A stretch of 5,768 nt of DNA from Ardenticatenia bacterium (GCA_026984385.1 JALSSH010000009.1:1-5768); one strand, 5' to 3'. Numbered from the stretch's first letter, positions 1 to 5,645 are shown. The notes: generated by a model not told the origin, from the sequence alone. A program made the numbers and translations.

Positions 1-579
1 GCCCGCTTCCACCGCCGCGCTATCTCGCTCCCAAGACCCCGCGAAATTGTCTATGGTCGCTTGCAAATCCTGATACGGGCCGAGATCGTATTCGCCCGGG
101 CGGTCGAAGTGGGAAAGGAAGAACGCTTCCACGTTTTGGCAGTCTCCCACTTTAGAAAAAGCGTGCGGGTCGTTGCCCATTGCCAGCCCGCGCTGATACA
201 CTGCGCGCATCGTGTCGCTGACTTGCGGCACAACGGGGAGCTTTTGCCAGGGTTGCGGCGCGCATTCGTAAACGCGGGTGCTGTGCACGTAGCCGCGCAT
301 GTGTTGGACGGGGTCTTCGACCAACAGCCACAAATCCACGCCCGCCTCGCGGTCACCGCTGGCCGTGCCGTAAGCAAAAAGCAGCGTGTTGGGCGCATAC
401 GTCAATAGCACGTCGCAGCCGCCCCAGCCCGGGCACGTGCGCAACGTGGTTTCGCCGCGTGTGCACCAGGTGCTGAACGTTTCGGCGTCACCTTCTTGTG
501 CGCGGACGGGGCGGGCAGCCCACAGCGGCGCGCCCAACCATACCACGAGCAACAGCAAAAAAACGCCTCGCCGTTCCAT
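1..579 (-). CDS. Secreted SH3-like protein, C-terminus beyond the window (partial)
   Basis: The frame is open from an ATG at 579 to the window edge and gives 193 residues. A Shine-Dalgarno AAGGAGG ends 7 bases before the ATG, which fixes the start. Residues 1-27 form a signal peptide: basic MERR, a Leu/Val-rich core, and a likely cut after VRA (27). Residues 39-107 look like a bacterial SH3-type small beta-barrel (TTLRTCP at 44-50, GYVHSTRVYEC at 96-106) with cysteines 39, 49, 55 and 106 that may form disulfides once exported. Residues 120-193 are a second segment containing YQRGLAMGNDPHAFSKVGDCQN. From memory this resembles a segment found in secreted Chloroflexota proteins, where a longer SGNH-hydrolase-like region may follow. 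That part lies outside the window, so the function cannot be settled. It is the last visible gene of the minus-strand set, 12 bases after the ACT gene. The export call is firm; the SH3 call is moderate; an enzymatic role is speculative. Confidence 0.85.
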   Translation of the reverse strand, partial: MERRGVFLLLLVVWLGAPLWAARPVRAQEGDAETFSTWCTRGETTLRTCPGWGGCDVLLTYAPNTLLFAYGTASGDREAGVDLWLLVEDPVQHMRGYVHSTRVYECAPQPWQKLPVVPQVSDTMRAVYQRGLAMGNDPHAFSKVGDCQNVEAFFLSHFDRPGEYDLGPYQDLQATIDNFAGSWERDSAAVEAG

Positions 580-586
580 GAGCGTC

Positions 587-593
587 CCTCCTT
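587..593 (-). promoter_or_regulatory. Ribosome binding site overlapping the upstream stop codon
   Basis: On the minus strand the sequence reads TAAGGAGGGACGCTCATG. The TAA at 594-592 ends the ACT gene, and its last two bases are the first two of the AAGGAGG that serves the secreted SH3-like gene. Spacing to the ATG at 579 is 7 bases. The overlap suggests translational coupling, with a ribosome that terminates on the ACT gene placed to reinitiate on the next. It also decides the start of that gene. Confidence 0.8.
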
Positions 594-1023
594 ATTGCGC
601 GCGCTCTTGCGCCGCGCGGAGCGCGTCCCAAGCCGTTTGGAATTTGTCGGCGGGCACGAGCACATGGTCGCGCGTGTAAGCCGCGTAGGTCAACACCGGC
701 ACGCCCGCTTCGGCCAAAATGCGCCCGACCAGCGCGATAAAGCCGAGCAGATCGGGCGGCAGCTCGGCGTCAAACGTGATCAGCCGATAGAGCGCGGGGA
801 ATTCGGCGTAGTCTGGTAGGCGCTCTTTGAAGGCGTCCCAAGCCTCGCTGGGCAGAACCAACGTGACCTCGTCCGCGTCCGCGATCAGCGCGCTGAAGGG
901 CAGCGCCACTTCCGCCAACACGCCTGCCGCCGCCCAGATTGCGTTGGCCGGCAATTTGACGACGCGATAGAGTTTTTCGTCGGTGCGCAGATGGGCGTGT
1001 TGAAAGGCTTGTTCGGCGTGCAT
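592..1023 (-). CDS. Small tandem ACT-domain-like protein
   Basis: This 143-residue protein has no signal peptide or membrane segment and is therefore probably cytosolic. Two similar halves are visible. The first, about residues 17-72, runs from LYRVVKLPANA through FSALIADADEVTLVLPSE. The second, about 78-138, runs LYRLITFDAELPPDLLGFIALVGRILAEAGVPVL and then AAYTRDHVLVPADKFQTAWDALR. The phrase of the form 'L-x-E-A-G-V-P-V-L-x-Y-x-A-Y-x-x-D-H-V-L-V' is typical of ACT-domain proteins of the ACT_7/CASTOR-like type. ACT domains usually bind amino acids and act as allosteric sensors; the ligand here is unknown. The ATG at 1023 has a GGGAGAAG purine stretch upstream at modest strength. The gene lies 60 bases downstream of the DUF1015 gene and 12 bases upstream of the secreted SH3-like gene, all on the minus strand, so one transcript is likely. 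Fold assignment is fairly sure; role is not known. Confidence 0.85.
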   Translation of the reverse strand: MHAEQAFQHAHLRTDEKLYRVVKLPANAIWAAAGVLAEVALPFSALIADADEVTLVLPSEAWDAFKERLPDYAEFPALYRLITFDAELPPDLLGFIALVGRILAEAGVPVLTYAAYTRDHVLVPADKFQTAWDALRAAQERAQ

Positions 1024-1054
1024 AGGCAGCTTCTCCCGTGTGCAAGCAGGGTAG

Positions 1055-1075
1055 GGGGAAGCGCATGGCTTCCCC
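1055..1075 (-). other. Hairpin between the DUF1015 and ACT genes
   Basis: A perfect 8-base inverted repeat (GGGGAAGC at 1055-1062, GCTTCCCC at 1068-1075) with a 5-base loop lies in the 60-base gap between the two genes. No T-run follows it on either strand, so it does not look like a complete intrinsic terminator. It could be an attenuating or mRNA-stabilising hairpin that lowers or protects the downstream message. Confidence 0.5.
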
Positions 1076-1083
1076 GCCCCTGA

Positions 1084-2427
1084 TTATAGCCGTTCTTGCG
1101 GCCCAACGGGTAACATCGAGATACCGGAGATGACCTTCGGGTAAAAGTCGGTGCTTTTCTGCGGCATTTTTTCGCCACGCCCGGCCACCGCTTTGATCTG
1201 GTCCATGCGGGTGGCGCTGAGGAAAAAGGCGAAGTTGCCCTCGCCGTCGTCTACGTGGCGGACGGCGAGCTGCGGGTCGCGGTGGTAGCGGATCATGGTC
1301 TTGTCTTCGATGCCGTGCGCGGGCACTTGCGCGATCTTGTCCAGCAAAATTTTATGTAACACACTGACCGCTAAACGTTTCCAATCTTCGGAGTGTTCAT
1401 CATCGATCAGCTTGTCAATTAGCGCCGCGTCCTTCAGCGTGAGCACGTGGAAGCCGGTTTCCGCGCCGCCGTAAAAGCCGAAGGCGTGCCCGTGCGGGTG
1501 CGCGTTGACCTGGGCGAGGCAGGCGTCCAGGTCGGCGACGGTTTCGTCGGTGAAGTATTCGGCGGCGCGCTGCAAGATTTGCGGCGGCGCGGTCAGCGTG
1601 AAGTTGTAGATTTCGCGGTGCGTGGGCAACACCACCAGCCCGGGATCGTCCATGCTGACCAGGGTGGCTTGCACGAAGTTAAAAGCGGCGTTGGGCGGGG
1701 CATCCGGATATTTGGCGCGCTGCTCGTCGCGGTAAGTCAGGCCCGTGCTGTAGCGGTGGTGGCCGTCTGCGATGATTAAGTTGCGTTTGGGGGCCATTTC
1801 CGCTTCGATCTGGGCGATAATTTGCGGGTCGCGCACGATCCAAACGCGCTGGCGCACGTCTTGCTCCCAGATGTCGCGCACGTCCATATCCGGCTCGCGG
1901 TTGCCGATGGCTTGGCGGATCAGGGCGTTGATTTTGTTCTCCGGGTCGGGGTAGAGGATGAAGATTTGCTCGGTGTTGGTTTCCATCGTGCGCAACAAGC
2001 GCAAGCGGTCCGCCTTGGGGCCGGCGTGGGTGCGCTCGTGCGGCAAAATGATCCCCTCGTCGAAGTCCACCAACTCCACCGCCGCGATCAACCCCAGGCG
2101 GGTGTACGGCTGGCCGTTGACGGTAAATTGCTGTTCGTAGGCGAAGAAGATCGGCGCGTCTTCACGGATAAGCACGCCCTCTTCCAGCCACTGTTGGAAA
2201 TATTCGCGGGCGCGGGTGTAAACGTTCGGCCCCTGAGGGTTTTCCGGCTGATCGTCGGGCTGGGGACGGCCTTGGATGATGCGCGCGATGTTGTACGGGC
2301 TGAGCGCGTAATATTGCTCGCGCAGCGCGTCGGTGATGCGGTCGTAAGGTTGAGCGACTACCGAGGACAAGTCCGAGATGCGTTCTGGGTTGTAACGAAT
2401 GCCACGAAACGGTTTGATCACTGCCAT
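1084..2427 (-). CDS. DUF1015 family protein
   Basis: This 447-residue soluble protein matches the DUF1015 (COG4198) family in length and motifs. Visible hallmarks are VVAQPYDRIT (23-32, the family's conserved P-Y-D-x-I region), ILPHERTHAGPKADRLRLL (127-145) followed by NTEQIFILYPD, the strongly conserved ADGHHRYSTGL (220-230), and the VVLPTHR segment (265-271). The biochemical role of the family is not established. In some other genomes its members sit near serine-biosynthesis genes (from memory, not checkable here). The ATG at 2427 has a strong GGAGGAAG Shine-Dalgarno 6 bases upstream, with a promoter about 55 bases upstream. The gene leads the minus-strand set DUF1015, ACT, secreted SH3-like protein. 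The neighbouring ACT sensor would fit a link with amino-acid metabolism, but that is inference. The N-terminus MAVIKPFRGIRYN is what the family normally shows, so the gene appears complete. Confidence 0.93.
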   Translation of the reverse strand: MAVIKPFRGIRYNPERISDLSSVVAQPYDRITDALREQYYALSPYNIARIIQGRPQPDDQPENPQGPNVYTRAREYFQQWLEEGVLIREDAPIFFAYEQQFTVNGQPYTRLGLIAAVELVDFDEGIILPHERTHAGPKADRLRLLRTMETNTEQIFILYPDPENKINALIRQAIGNREPDMDVRDIWEQDVRQRVWIVRDPQIIAQIEAEMAPKRNLIIADGHHRYSTGLTYRDEQRAKYPDAPPNAAFNFVQATLVSMDDPGLVVLPTHREIYNFTLTAPPQILQRAAEYFTDETVADLDACLAQVNAHPHGHAFGFYGGAETGFHVLTLKDAALIDKLIDDEHSEDWKRLAVSVLHKILLDKIAQVPAHGIEDKTMIRYHRDPQLAVRHVDDGEGNFAFFLSATRMDQIKAVAGRGEKMPQKSTDFYPKVISGISMLPVGPQERL

Positions 2428-2481
2428 GAGCTTCCTCCGAAAGTGGTTTCCAACCTGGCCGATGGCGAGCCAGCGCGGGGA

Positions 2482-2487
2482 ATTGTA
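2482..2487 (-). promoter_or_regulatory. Extended -10 promoter of the DUF1015 gene set
   Basis: The minus strand reads TGGTACAATTC here. TACAAT is a 5-of-6 match to the sigma-70 -10 consensus and has the TG extension one base upstream. No good -35 is visible at 17 bases (TCGCAC), which agrees with an extended -10 type. A transcript would start near 2475 and leave a leader of about 48 bases before the ATG at 2427. A short CTCT-CCC-AGAG inverted repeat (2493-2503) lies in the spacer region and could be a regulator site, though it is too short to insist on. Confidence 0.55.
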
Positions 2488-2541
2488 CCAGTCTCTGGGA
2501 GAGCGTGCGAGCGTGACTTTGGAGGGGGGCTAGGCGGGTTG

Positions 2542-2655
2542 GGGACGCGGCGCGCCGCCCGCAGGGCCTGGCACAGCCAGGCCCTCGAAGCGACGCAGTC
2601 GCTTCGGTGCGCTGAAAGCGCACGCGGGCGGCGCGCGCCCTGCGGCGGGCGTCCC
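2542..2655. repeat. Multi-branched palindromic element (potential four-way junction)
   Basis: Three perfect hairpins follow one another with no base between them: arms 2563-2572/2576-2585 (10 bp, loop ACA), 2586-2594/2598-2606 (9 bp, loop GCA) and 2607-2613/2617-2623 (7 bp, loop GAA). They are enclosed by a perfect 13-bp outer stem, 2550-2562 with 2624-2636, which abuts the first and third hairpins directly. A further 7-bp stem (2542-2548 with 2649-2655) lies outside it, across an asymmetric internal loop. The element sits between two co-oriented genes and codes for nothing recognisable. The design resembles dispersed palindromic repeats (REP or MITE-like) of bacterial genomes. A single copy is visible here, so its repetitive nature is inferred. 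Alternatives are a structured 3' end of the LysM gene transcript or a structured RNA; it could fold on either strand. Confidence 0.7.
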
Positions 2656-2665
2656 TTTGCGGGGT

Positions 2666-2682
2666 GTGGGGCGCCGCCCCAC
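2666..2682 (-). terminator. Hairpin downstream of the LysM gene, possible weak terminator
   Basis: A perfect 7-bp stem (GTGGGGC at 2666-2672, GCCCCAC at 2676-2682) with a 3-base loop lies 21 bases after the stop codon of the minus-strand LysM gene. No T-run follows on the minus strand, so it is not a canonical intrinsic terminator. Together with the large palindromic element just beyond, it would still give the transcript a heavily structured 3' end. It may equally be a satellite part of that element. Confidence 0.4.
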
Positions 2683-2703
2683 TAAATGCGGCGCACGTCG
2701 CGC

Positions 2704-3657
2704 TTACGGGATGATCAACTGCTGACCGGCGAAAATCAGGTTGTAGTTCGTGATGCCGTTGGCGGCAGCTATCGCGCTCATGCTCACGCCATAGCGAAGG
2801 CTGATGCGGAACAGATTTTCCCCGGGTTGCACGACGTGCACCTGGCCGCTGCTTGTGTTCCATGTGTTGCCGACATAGGACGTGCTGGCACTCGCAGCCG
2901 GTGCGCTGGCTGCCCACGCGCTCAGCGAGCCGCAAATATCCGAGGGCACGATCAGCTTTGTGCCGTCCGGATTAGCGTCATAATGGGCTTGCAGCTCGTC
3001 GGAGGAAAGCGCCCACAAGCTCACCCCGTTGGTCGTCGCTATGCGCTGATGGGCGTCCAGCAACCGCGCGGTGTTCAGCGCGCTGATGATGTCTGTGTAG
3101 GCGGCGGTGATCACAGGAGCGTTGCCCGCCAACACCTGAAAACCGCTCGCCGTGCATTGGACGCTCAGCGCCGCAACGCCCGTCGTGCTGGCGCTGTTGC
3201 AGATGTAGCCGTTACCCAGCTCGTCTTGTTCGCGGAAGTCGCTCACCACCAGGCGGGGTGTGCTGCCGCTGAGGTCGTATTGCCCCACGCGCACCTCGAT
3301 AAACGAGCCGGAGGTCACCGCTCCGTCCCAAGCAACGGGGATGCTCACCTGGCCGGCGCGGGGCGGCACGCTTTGCCAGTAGTCGGCGATCTTTTGCCGC
3401 CCGCTTTCGTCCGGACACTGTGCGGTTGTACAGGGCATAGACCACACTTCCACGCGGAAGCTATCTTGCTGGCAAGCCGGGCTGGTCATGCCGTCGTAGT
3501 AAAATTGCAACGTAACTCCCCCACATGTGGCGTTGCTCAGCTCCAATGGGCCGATCACGCCGGCTTGTGCGGCTTGAGGAGCGCCGGAAAGCAGCAGCGC
3601 AACCGCCATGATCCCCACCACAGCCACACCCGTAAGATGATGACGTATTGCTGGCAT
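2704..3657 (-). CDS. Secreted protein of unknown function with C-terminal LysM
   Basis: The protein is 317 residues from the ATG at 3657. A GTG at 3663 is in frame, but it overlaps the only Shine-Dalgarno-like stretch (AGAGGTG), which suits the ATG better. Residues 1-32 form a signal peptide ending AAQA. Residues 33 to about 155 look beta-rich, with several cysteines (45, 62, 76, 81), and match no family I can name. About 180-250 is an alpha-rich segment (TDIISALNTARLLDAHQRI, then LWALSSDELQAHYDANPDGTKL). A Ser/Ala/Thr linker follows. Residues 273-317 are a clear LysM module (VHVVQPGENLFRISLRYG, then ANGITNYNLIFAGQQLIIP) ending exactly at the stop. LysM modules bind peptidoglycan or related N-acetylglucosamine polymers, so the protein is probably held on the cell wall or matrix. 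It is divergent from the LysM-hydrolase gene and shares a nearly identical LysM block with it, which suggests related use. The role of the N-terminal part is unknown. Confidence 0.88.
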   Translation of the reverse strand: MPAIRHHLTGVAVVGIMAVALLLSGAPQAAQAGVIGPLELSNATCGGVTLQFYYDGMTSPACQQDSFRVEVWSMPCTTAQCPDESGRQKIADYWQSVPPRAGQVSIPVAWDGAVTSGSFIEVRVGQYDLSGSTPRLVVSDFREQDELGNGYICNSASTTGVAALSVQCTASGFQVLAGNAPVITAAYTDIISALNTARLLDAHQRIATTNGVSLWALSSDELQAHYDANPDGTKLIVPSDICGSLSAWAASAPAASASTSYVGNTWNTSSGQVHVVQPGENLFRISLRYGVSMSAIAAANGITNYNLIFAGQQLIIP

Positions 3658-3674
3658 TTTCACACCTCTAGTTA

Positions 3675-3688
3675 AGTTAGTGATAACT
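3675..3688. promoter_or_regulatory. Palindrome in the leader of the LysM gene (possible operator)
   Basis: AGTTA-GTGA-TAACT is a perfect 5-bp inverted repeat with a 4-base centre. It lies between the predicted -10 (3702-3707) and the start codon (3657) of the minus-strand LysM gene, just downstream of the expected transcription start. That is a usual place for a repressor site. No regulator gene is visible in the window, so function is inference. Confidence 0.35.
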
Positions 3689-3701
3689 GCCTTTATATGC
3701 T

Positions 3702-3729
3702 ATTGTAGGGGCAAAGTGGCGTTTGTGGA
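3702..3729 (-). promoter_or_regulatory. Sigma-70-type promoter of the minus-strand LysM gene
   Basis: On the minus strand TCCACA (3729-3724, 4 of 6 to the -35 consensus) is followed after 16 bases by TACAAT (3707-3702, 5 of 6 to the -10). Transcription would start near 3695, leaving a leader of about 38 bases before the ATG at 3657. The same TACAAT hexamer is used in front of the DUF1015 gene. Confidence 0.55.
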
Positions 3730-3744
3730 AAGCGACGCACAAAC
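3721..3744. promoter_or_regulatory. Inverted repeat over the -35 of the LysM gene promoter
   Basis: GTTTGTG (3721-3727) and CACAAAC (3738-3744) form a perfect 7-bp inverted repeat separated by 10 bases, about 17 bases centre to centre. Such spacing fits a dimeric DNA-binding protein contacting adjacent major-groove faces. The left arm overlaps the predicted -35 of the minus-strand promoter, so binding would be expected to control that gene. The regulator is unknown. Confidence 0.4.
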
Positions 3745-3827
3745 CGAAACCGGACTGTAACGATTTTCTTATCCGCAGCAAATCCTGGGCTTCGGCCAAC
3801 ACCGCGCGACGCCTGGTGTACGTGTTG

Positions 3828-3865
3828 CGAATGGGACATTTTTCCGAATGGCACTATGGCCGAAT
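3828..3865 (+). promoter_or_regulatory. Iterated CGAAT boxes upstream of the LysM-hydrolase promoter
   Basis: CGAATGG-N-AC occurs at 3828-3837 and again at 3845-3854, 17 bases apart, and a third CGAAT is at 3861-3865, 16 bases further on, touching the predicted -10. The copies cover the region where a -35 should be and is not evident. An activator-dependent promoter is a reasonable reading, but the motif is short and its repetition could be chance. Confidence 0.35.
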
Positions 3866-3866
3866 T

Positions 3867-3872
3867 TATACT
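3867..3872 (+). promoter_or_regulatory. Possible -10 of the LysM-hydrolase gene
   Basis: TATACT is a 5-of-6 match to the sigma-70 -10, within an AT-rich island that stands out from the GC-rich surroundings. No convincing -35 lies 16-18 bases upstream. The transcript would start near 3879, giving a leader of about 42 bases before the ATG at 3921. Confidence 0.45.
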
Positions 3873-3920
3873 ATAGTGATGAGGAGACGTTGCGTCACCA
3901 CGCGAAGGAGGCGTTAAGTT

Positions 3921-5576
3921 ATGCAGCATGTGCGACGACTGATTGCGATCCTGTTGGCTTTGGCCGTGTTGCTGGCTCTGCCCGTGACGGCTTGGGGGCA
4001 AGAGGGGGGGCAGGTCACCCACACGGTGCAAGCGGGGGAAAACCTGTATCGGATTGCCCTTCAATATGGCACAACGGTGGACGCGATTGTGCAAGCCAAC
4101 AACATCACCAACCCGAACTTGATCGTGGTGGGGCAGGTGTTGGTGATCCCTGTTGCCGGAGCTACCGCTACCCCGACGCTTGCCCCGACGACGAGCGGAA
4201 CTCCTGCGACACCCATCGGCACGGCGACGCCAAGCGTCGTACCCCCGCCTGCCACTCCAACCGCCACACAAACTCCGCCTCCGCCGCCACCGAGCAGTGA
4301 GATTGTGCACGTGGTGCAACCCGGGGAGAATTTGTTCCGTATCGCTCTGCAATACAACTTGCCGACGACGGTCGTGGCGGCATATAACGGCATCACCAAC
4401 CCGAATTTGATCTTTGTCGGGCAAAAATTGCGCATCCCAACCGGTGGTGCGGCTGCGTTCGTTCCAACGCCTGCACCGGCGGCCACCGAAGCAGCCTCTG
4501 CTGCTGAGGCGACTTCTGCCCCGCTGGCCCCGCCGCCGAACATGGCTTCTAACGTGGGCTTTGCTTACGGCGTGCAAGTCCATTTGCCCAACCAGGATAT
4601 GGCCCGCGTGATGCAGTCCGCGCAAGACCTGGGCGTGACGTGGGTCAAGCAGCAGATCGATTGGGCGCTTTACGAGCCTTCCGAAGGGGCGATCAACTGG
4701 GCGCCGATTGATGAGATGGTGGACGCGATGGACGTGGCGGGCATGAATATCTTGCTGACCGTCACCTCCGCGCCGAGCTGGGCCCGCGATTCTGACCAGG
4801 AAAAAGGCCCGCCGGTAGACTATCAAACCTATGCAAACTTCGTCGGGCAGATGGCCGAACGCTACGCCGGGCGGGTAGACGCCTACGAGATTTGGAACGA
4901 GCCAAACCTACGCCGCGAGTGGAACACCCCGCGCGGCATCAGTGCGGCCAGCTACGTTGAGATGCTACGCTTGGCCTATATAGCGATCAAAACGGCGGAC
5001 CCCGAGGCTATCGTCGTGACGGGCGGGCTGGCCCCCACCGGCTTTAACGACGGCGTGAACGCCATTGACGACCGCGTTTATTTGCGCCAAATGTACGCGG
5101 CGGGCGTGGCGGATTGGTCGGACGCGGTGGGCGCGCACCCCAACGGCTGGGCCAACCCGCCGGATAGCACATGCTGCCGCAACAATCGCCCTGCTGTGCC
5201 TGCCTGGGACGATCACCCGAGCTTCTTCTTCAAAGAAACGCTTAGCGACTACCGCGAGATCATGGTCGCCAACGGGGACAGCGGCACGTACATCTGGGCG
5301 ACCAAGTTCGGCTGGGGTAGCAACGACGGGCTGAATGTTGAGCCTGCCCCGGAATACGCTTTTGTGGCCTATACCACGCTCGACGAGCAGTCGTCGTATA
5401 TCTTGCGCGGTTTCCAATTGGGGCGCGAACTAGGCTATGTGGGGCCGATGTTCCTTTGGAACTTGAACTTCTGCATGGTGGTTGGGCAGACGGGCGAGCA
5501 ATGCCTTTGGAGCTTGCTCGATCCGGCAGGCAACCCACGCCCCGCCTATCTGGCGTTGCGGGATTTGCTGCACTGA
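3921..5576 (+). CDS. Secreted protein with two LysM modules and a clan GH-A glycoside-hydrolase-like domain
   Basis: The 551-residue protein starts at an ATG with GGAGG 9 bases upstream. Residues 1-26 form a signal peptide (MQHVRR, a Leu/Ala core, then VTAWG). LysM1 is about 33-77 (HTVQAGENLYRIALQYG to VGQVLVIP) and LysM2 about 129-173 (VHVVQPGENLFRIALQYN to VGQKLRIP). A Thr/Pro-rich linker (78-126) separates them, and a second Ala/Pro linker (174-211) leads to the catalytic-type domain (212-551). That domain looks like a TIM barrel of clan GH-A (GH39/GH5-like): WVKQQIDW, then EIWNEPN with E327 as the expected acid/base, then TKFGW at 461-465, then FLWNLNF near the end. Such enzymes hydrolyse beta-linked polysaccharides with two glutamates. 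The second, expected in the TxFGW segment, is Lys462 here, so activity is uncertain. The LysM modules would anchor the protein to peptidoglycan or matrix glycans. Substrate and exact family cannot be named from sequence alone. The gene is monocistronic, with its own terminator. Confidence 0.92.
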   Translation: MQHVRRLIAILLALAVLLALPVTAWGQEGGQVTHTVQAGENLYRIALQYGTTVDAIVQANNITNPNLIVVGQVLVIPVAGATATPTLAPTTSGTPATPIGTATPSVVPPPATPTATQTPPPPPPSSEIVHVVQPGENLFRIALQYNLPTTVVAAYNGITNPNLIFVGQKLRIPTGGAAAFVPTPAPAATEAASAAEATSAPLAPPPNMASNVGFAYGVQVHLPNQDMARVMQSAQDLGVTWVKQQIDWALYEPSEGAINWAPIDEMVDAMDVAGMNILLTVTSAPSWARDSDQEKGPPVDYQTYANFVGQMAERYAGRVDAYEIWNEPNLRREWNTPRGISAASYVEMLRLAYIAIKTADPEAIVVTGGLAPTGFNDGVNAIDDRVYLRQMYAAGVADWSDAVGAHPNGWANPPDSTCCRNNRPAVPAWDDHPSFFFKETLSDYREIMVANGDSGTYIWATKFGWGSNDGLNVEPAPEYAFVAYTTLDEQSSYILRGFQLGRELGYVGPMFLWNLNFCMVVGQTGEQCLWSLLDPAGNPRPAYLALRDLLH

Positions 5577-5607
5577 CGCCTGCGCACTCTTCGATCTGTG
5601 TACCAAG

Positions 5608-5640
5608 CCGCTCGGCCCTGATGGGGCGGGCGGTTTTTTT
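5608..5640 (+). terminator. Intrinsic terminator of the LysM-hydrolase gene
   Basis: An 11-position GC-rich stem (5608-5618 with 5623-5633, one G-G mismatch and one G-T pair) with a TGAT loop is followed directly by seven T residues. It lies 31 bases after the stop codon. On the minus strand no T-run follows the hairpin, so it serves mainly the plus-strand gene, although it also lies just past the stop of the convergent gene at the right edge. Confidence 0.88.
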
Positions 5641-5645
5641 GTGCT

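Noticed and set aside
2550..2636. The cloverleaf-like folding as a possible tRNA gene.
   Set aside because: Arms are 13, 10, 9 and 7 bp with 3-base loops, there is no 7-base anticodon loop, no TTC-type T-loop and no CCA-compatible acceptor pattern.
1822..2685. A 287-codon plus-strand open frame opposite the DUF1015 gene.
   Set aside because: It is the antisense of a clear DUF1015 coding sequence, has no recognisable domain and arises from high GC with few stops on the opposite strand.
2162..2935. A 257-codon minus-strand open frame across the 2428-2703 intergenic region.
   Set aside because: It overlaps parts of two well-supported genes in another frame and runs through the palindromic element; composition is Arg/Ala-rich without domain features.
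2686..3675. A 329-codon plus-strand open frame opposite the minus-strand LysM gene.
   Set aside because: The minus strand carries a signal peptide and a clear LysM module; the plus frame is Arg/Ala/His-rich without motifs and covers the other gene's promoter side.
3879..3917. A 12-residue Arg-rich leader frame (MRRRCVTTRRRR) before the LysM-hydrolase start.
   Set aside because: It has no Shine-Dalgarno, starts at or beside the predicted transcription start, and its terminal AGG-AGG codons are simply the Shine-Dalgarno of the main gene.
3693..4826. A 377-codon minus-strand open frame opposite the LysM-hydrolase.
   Set aside because: It shows repeated His/Arg-rich phrases that are merely the reverse complements of the two LysM modules and the linker; the plus strand is coherent.
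5608..5640. The terminator as a bidirectional terminator for both convergent genes.
   Set aside because: Only the plus strand has a T-run after the stem; on the minus strand the stem is followed by CTTGG, so bidirectional use is not supported.
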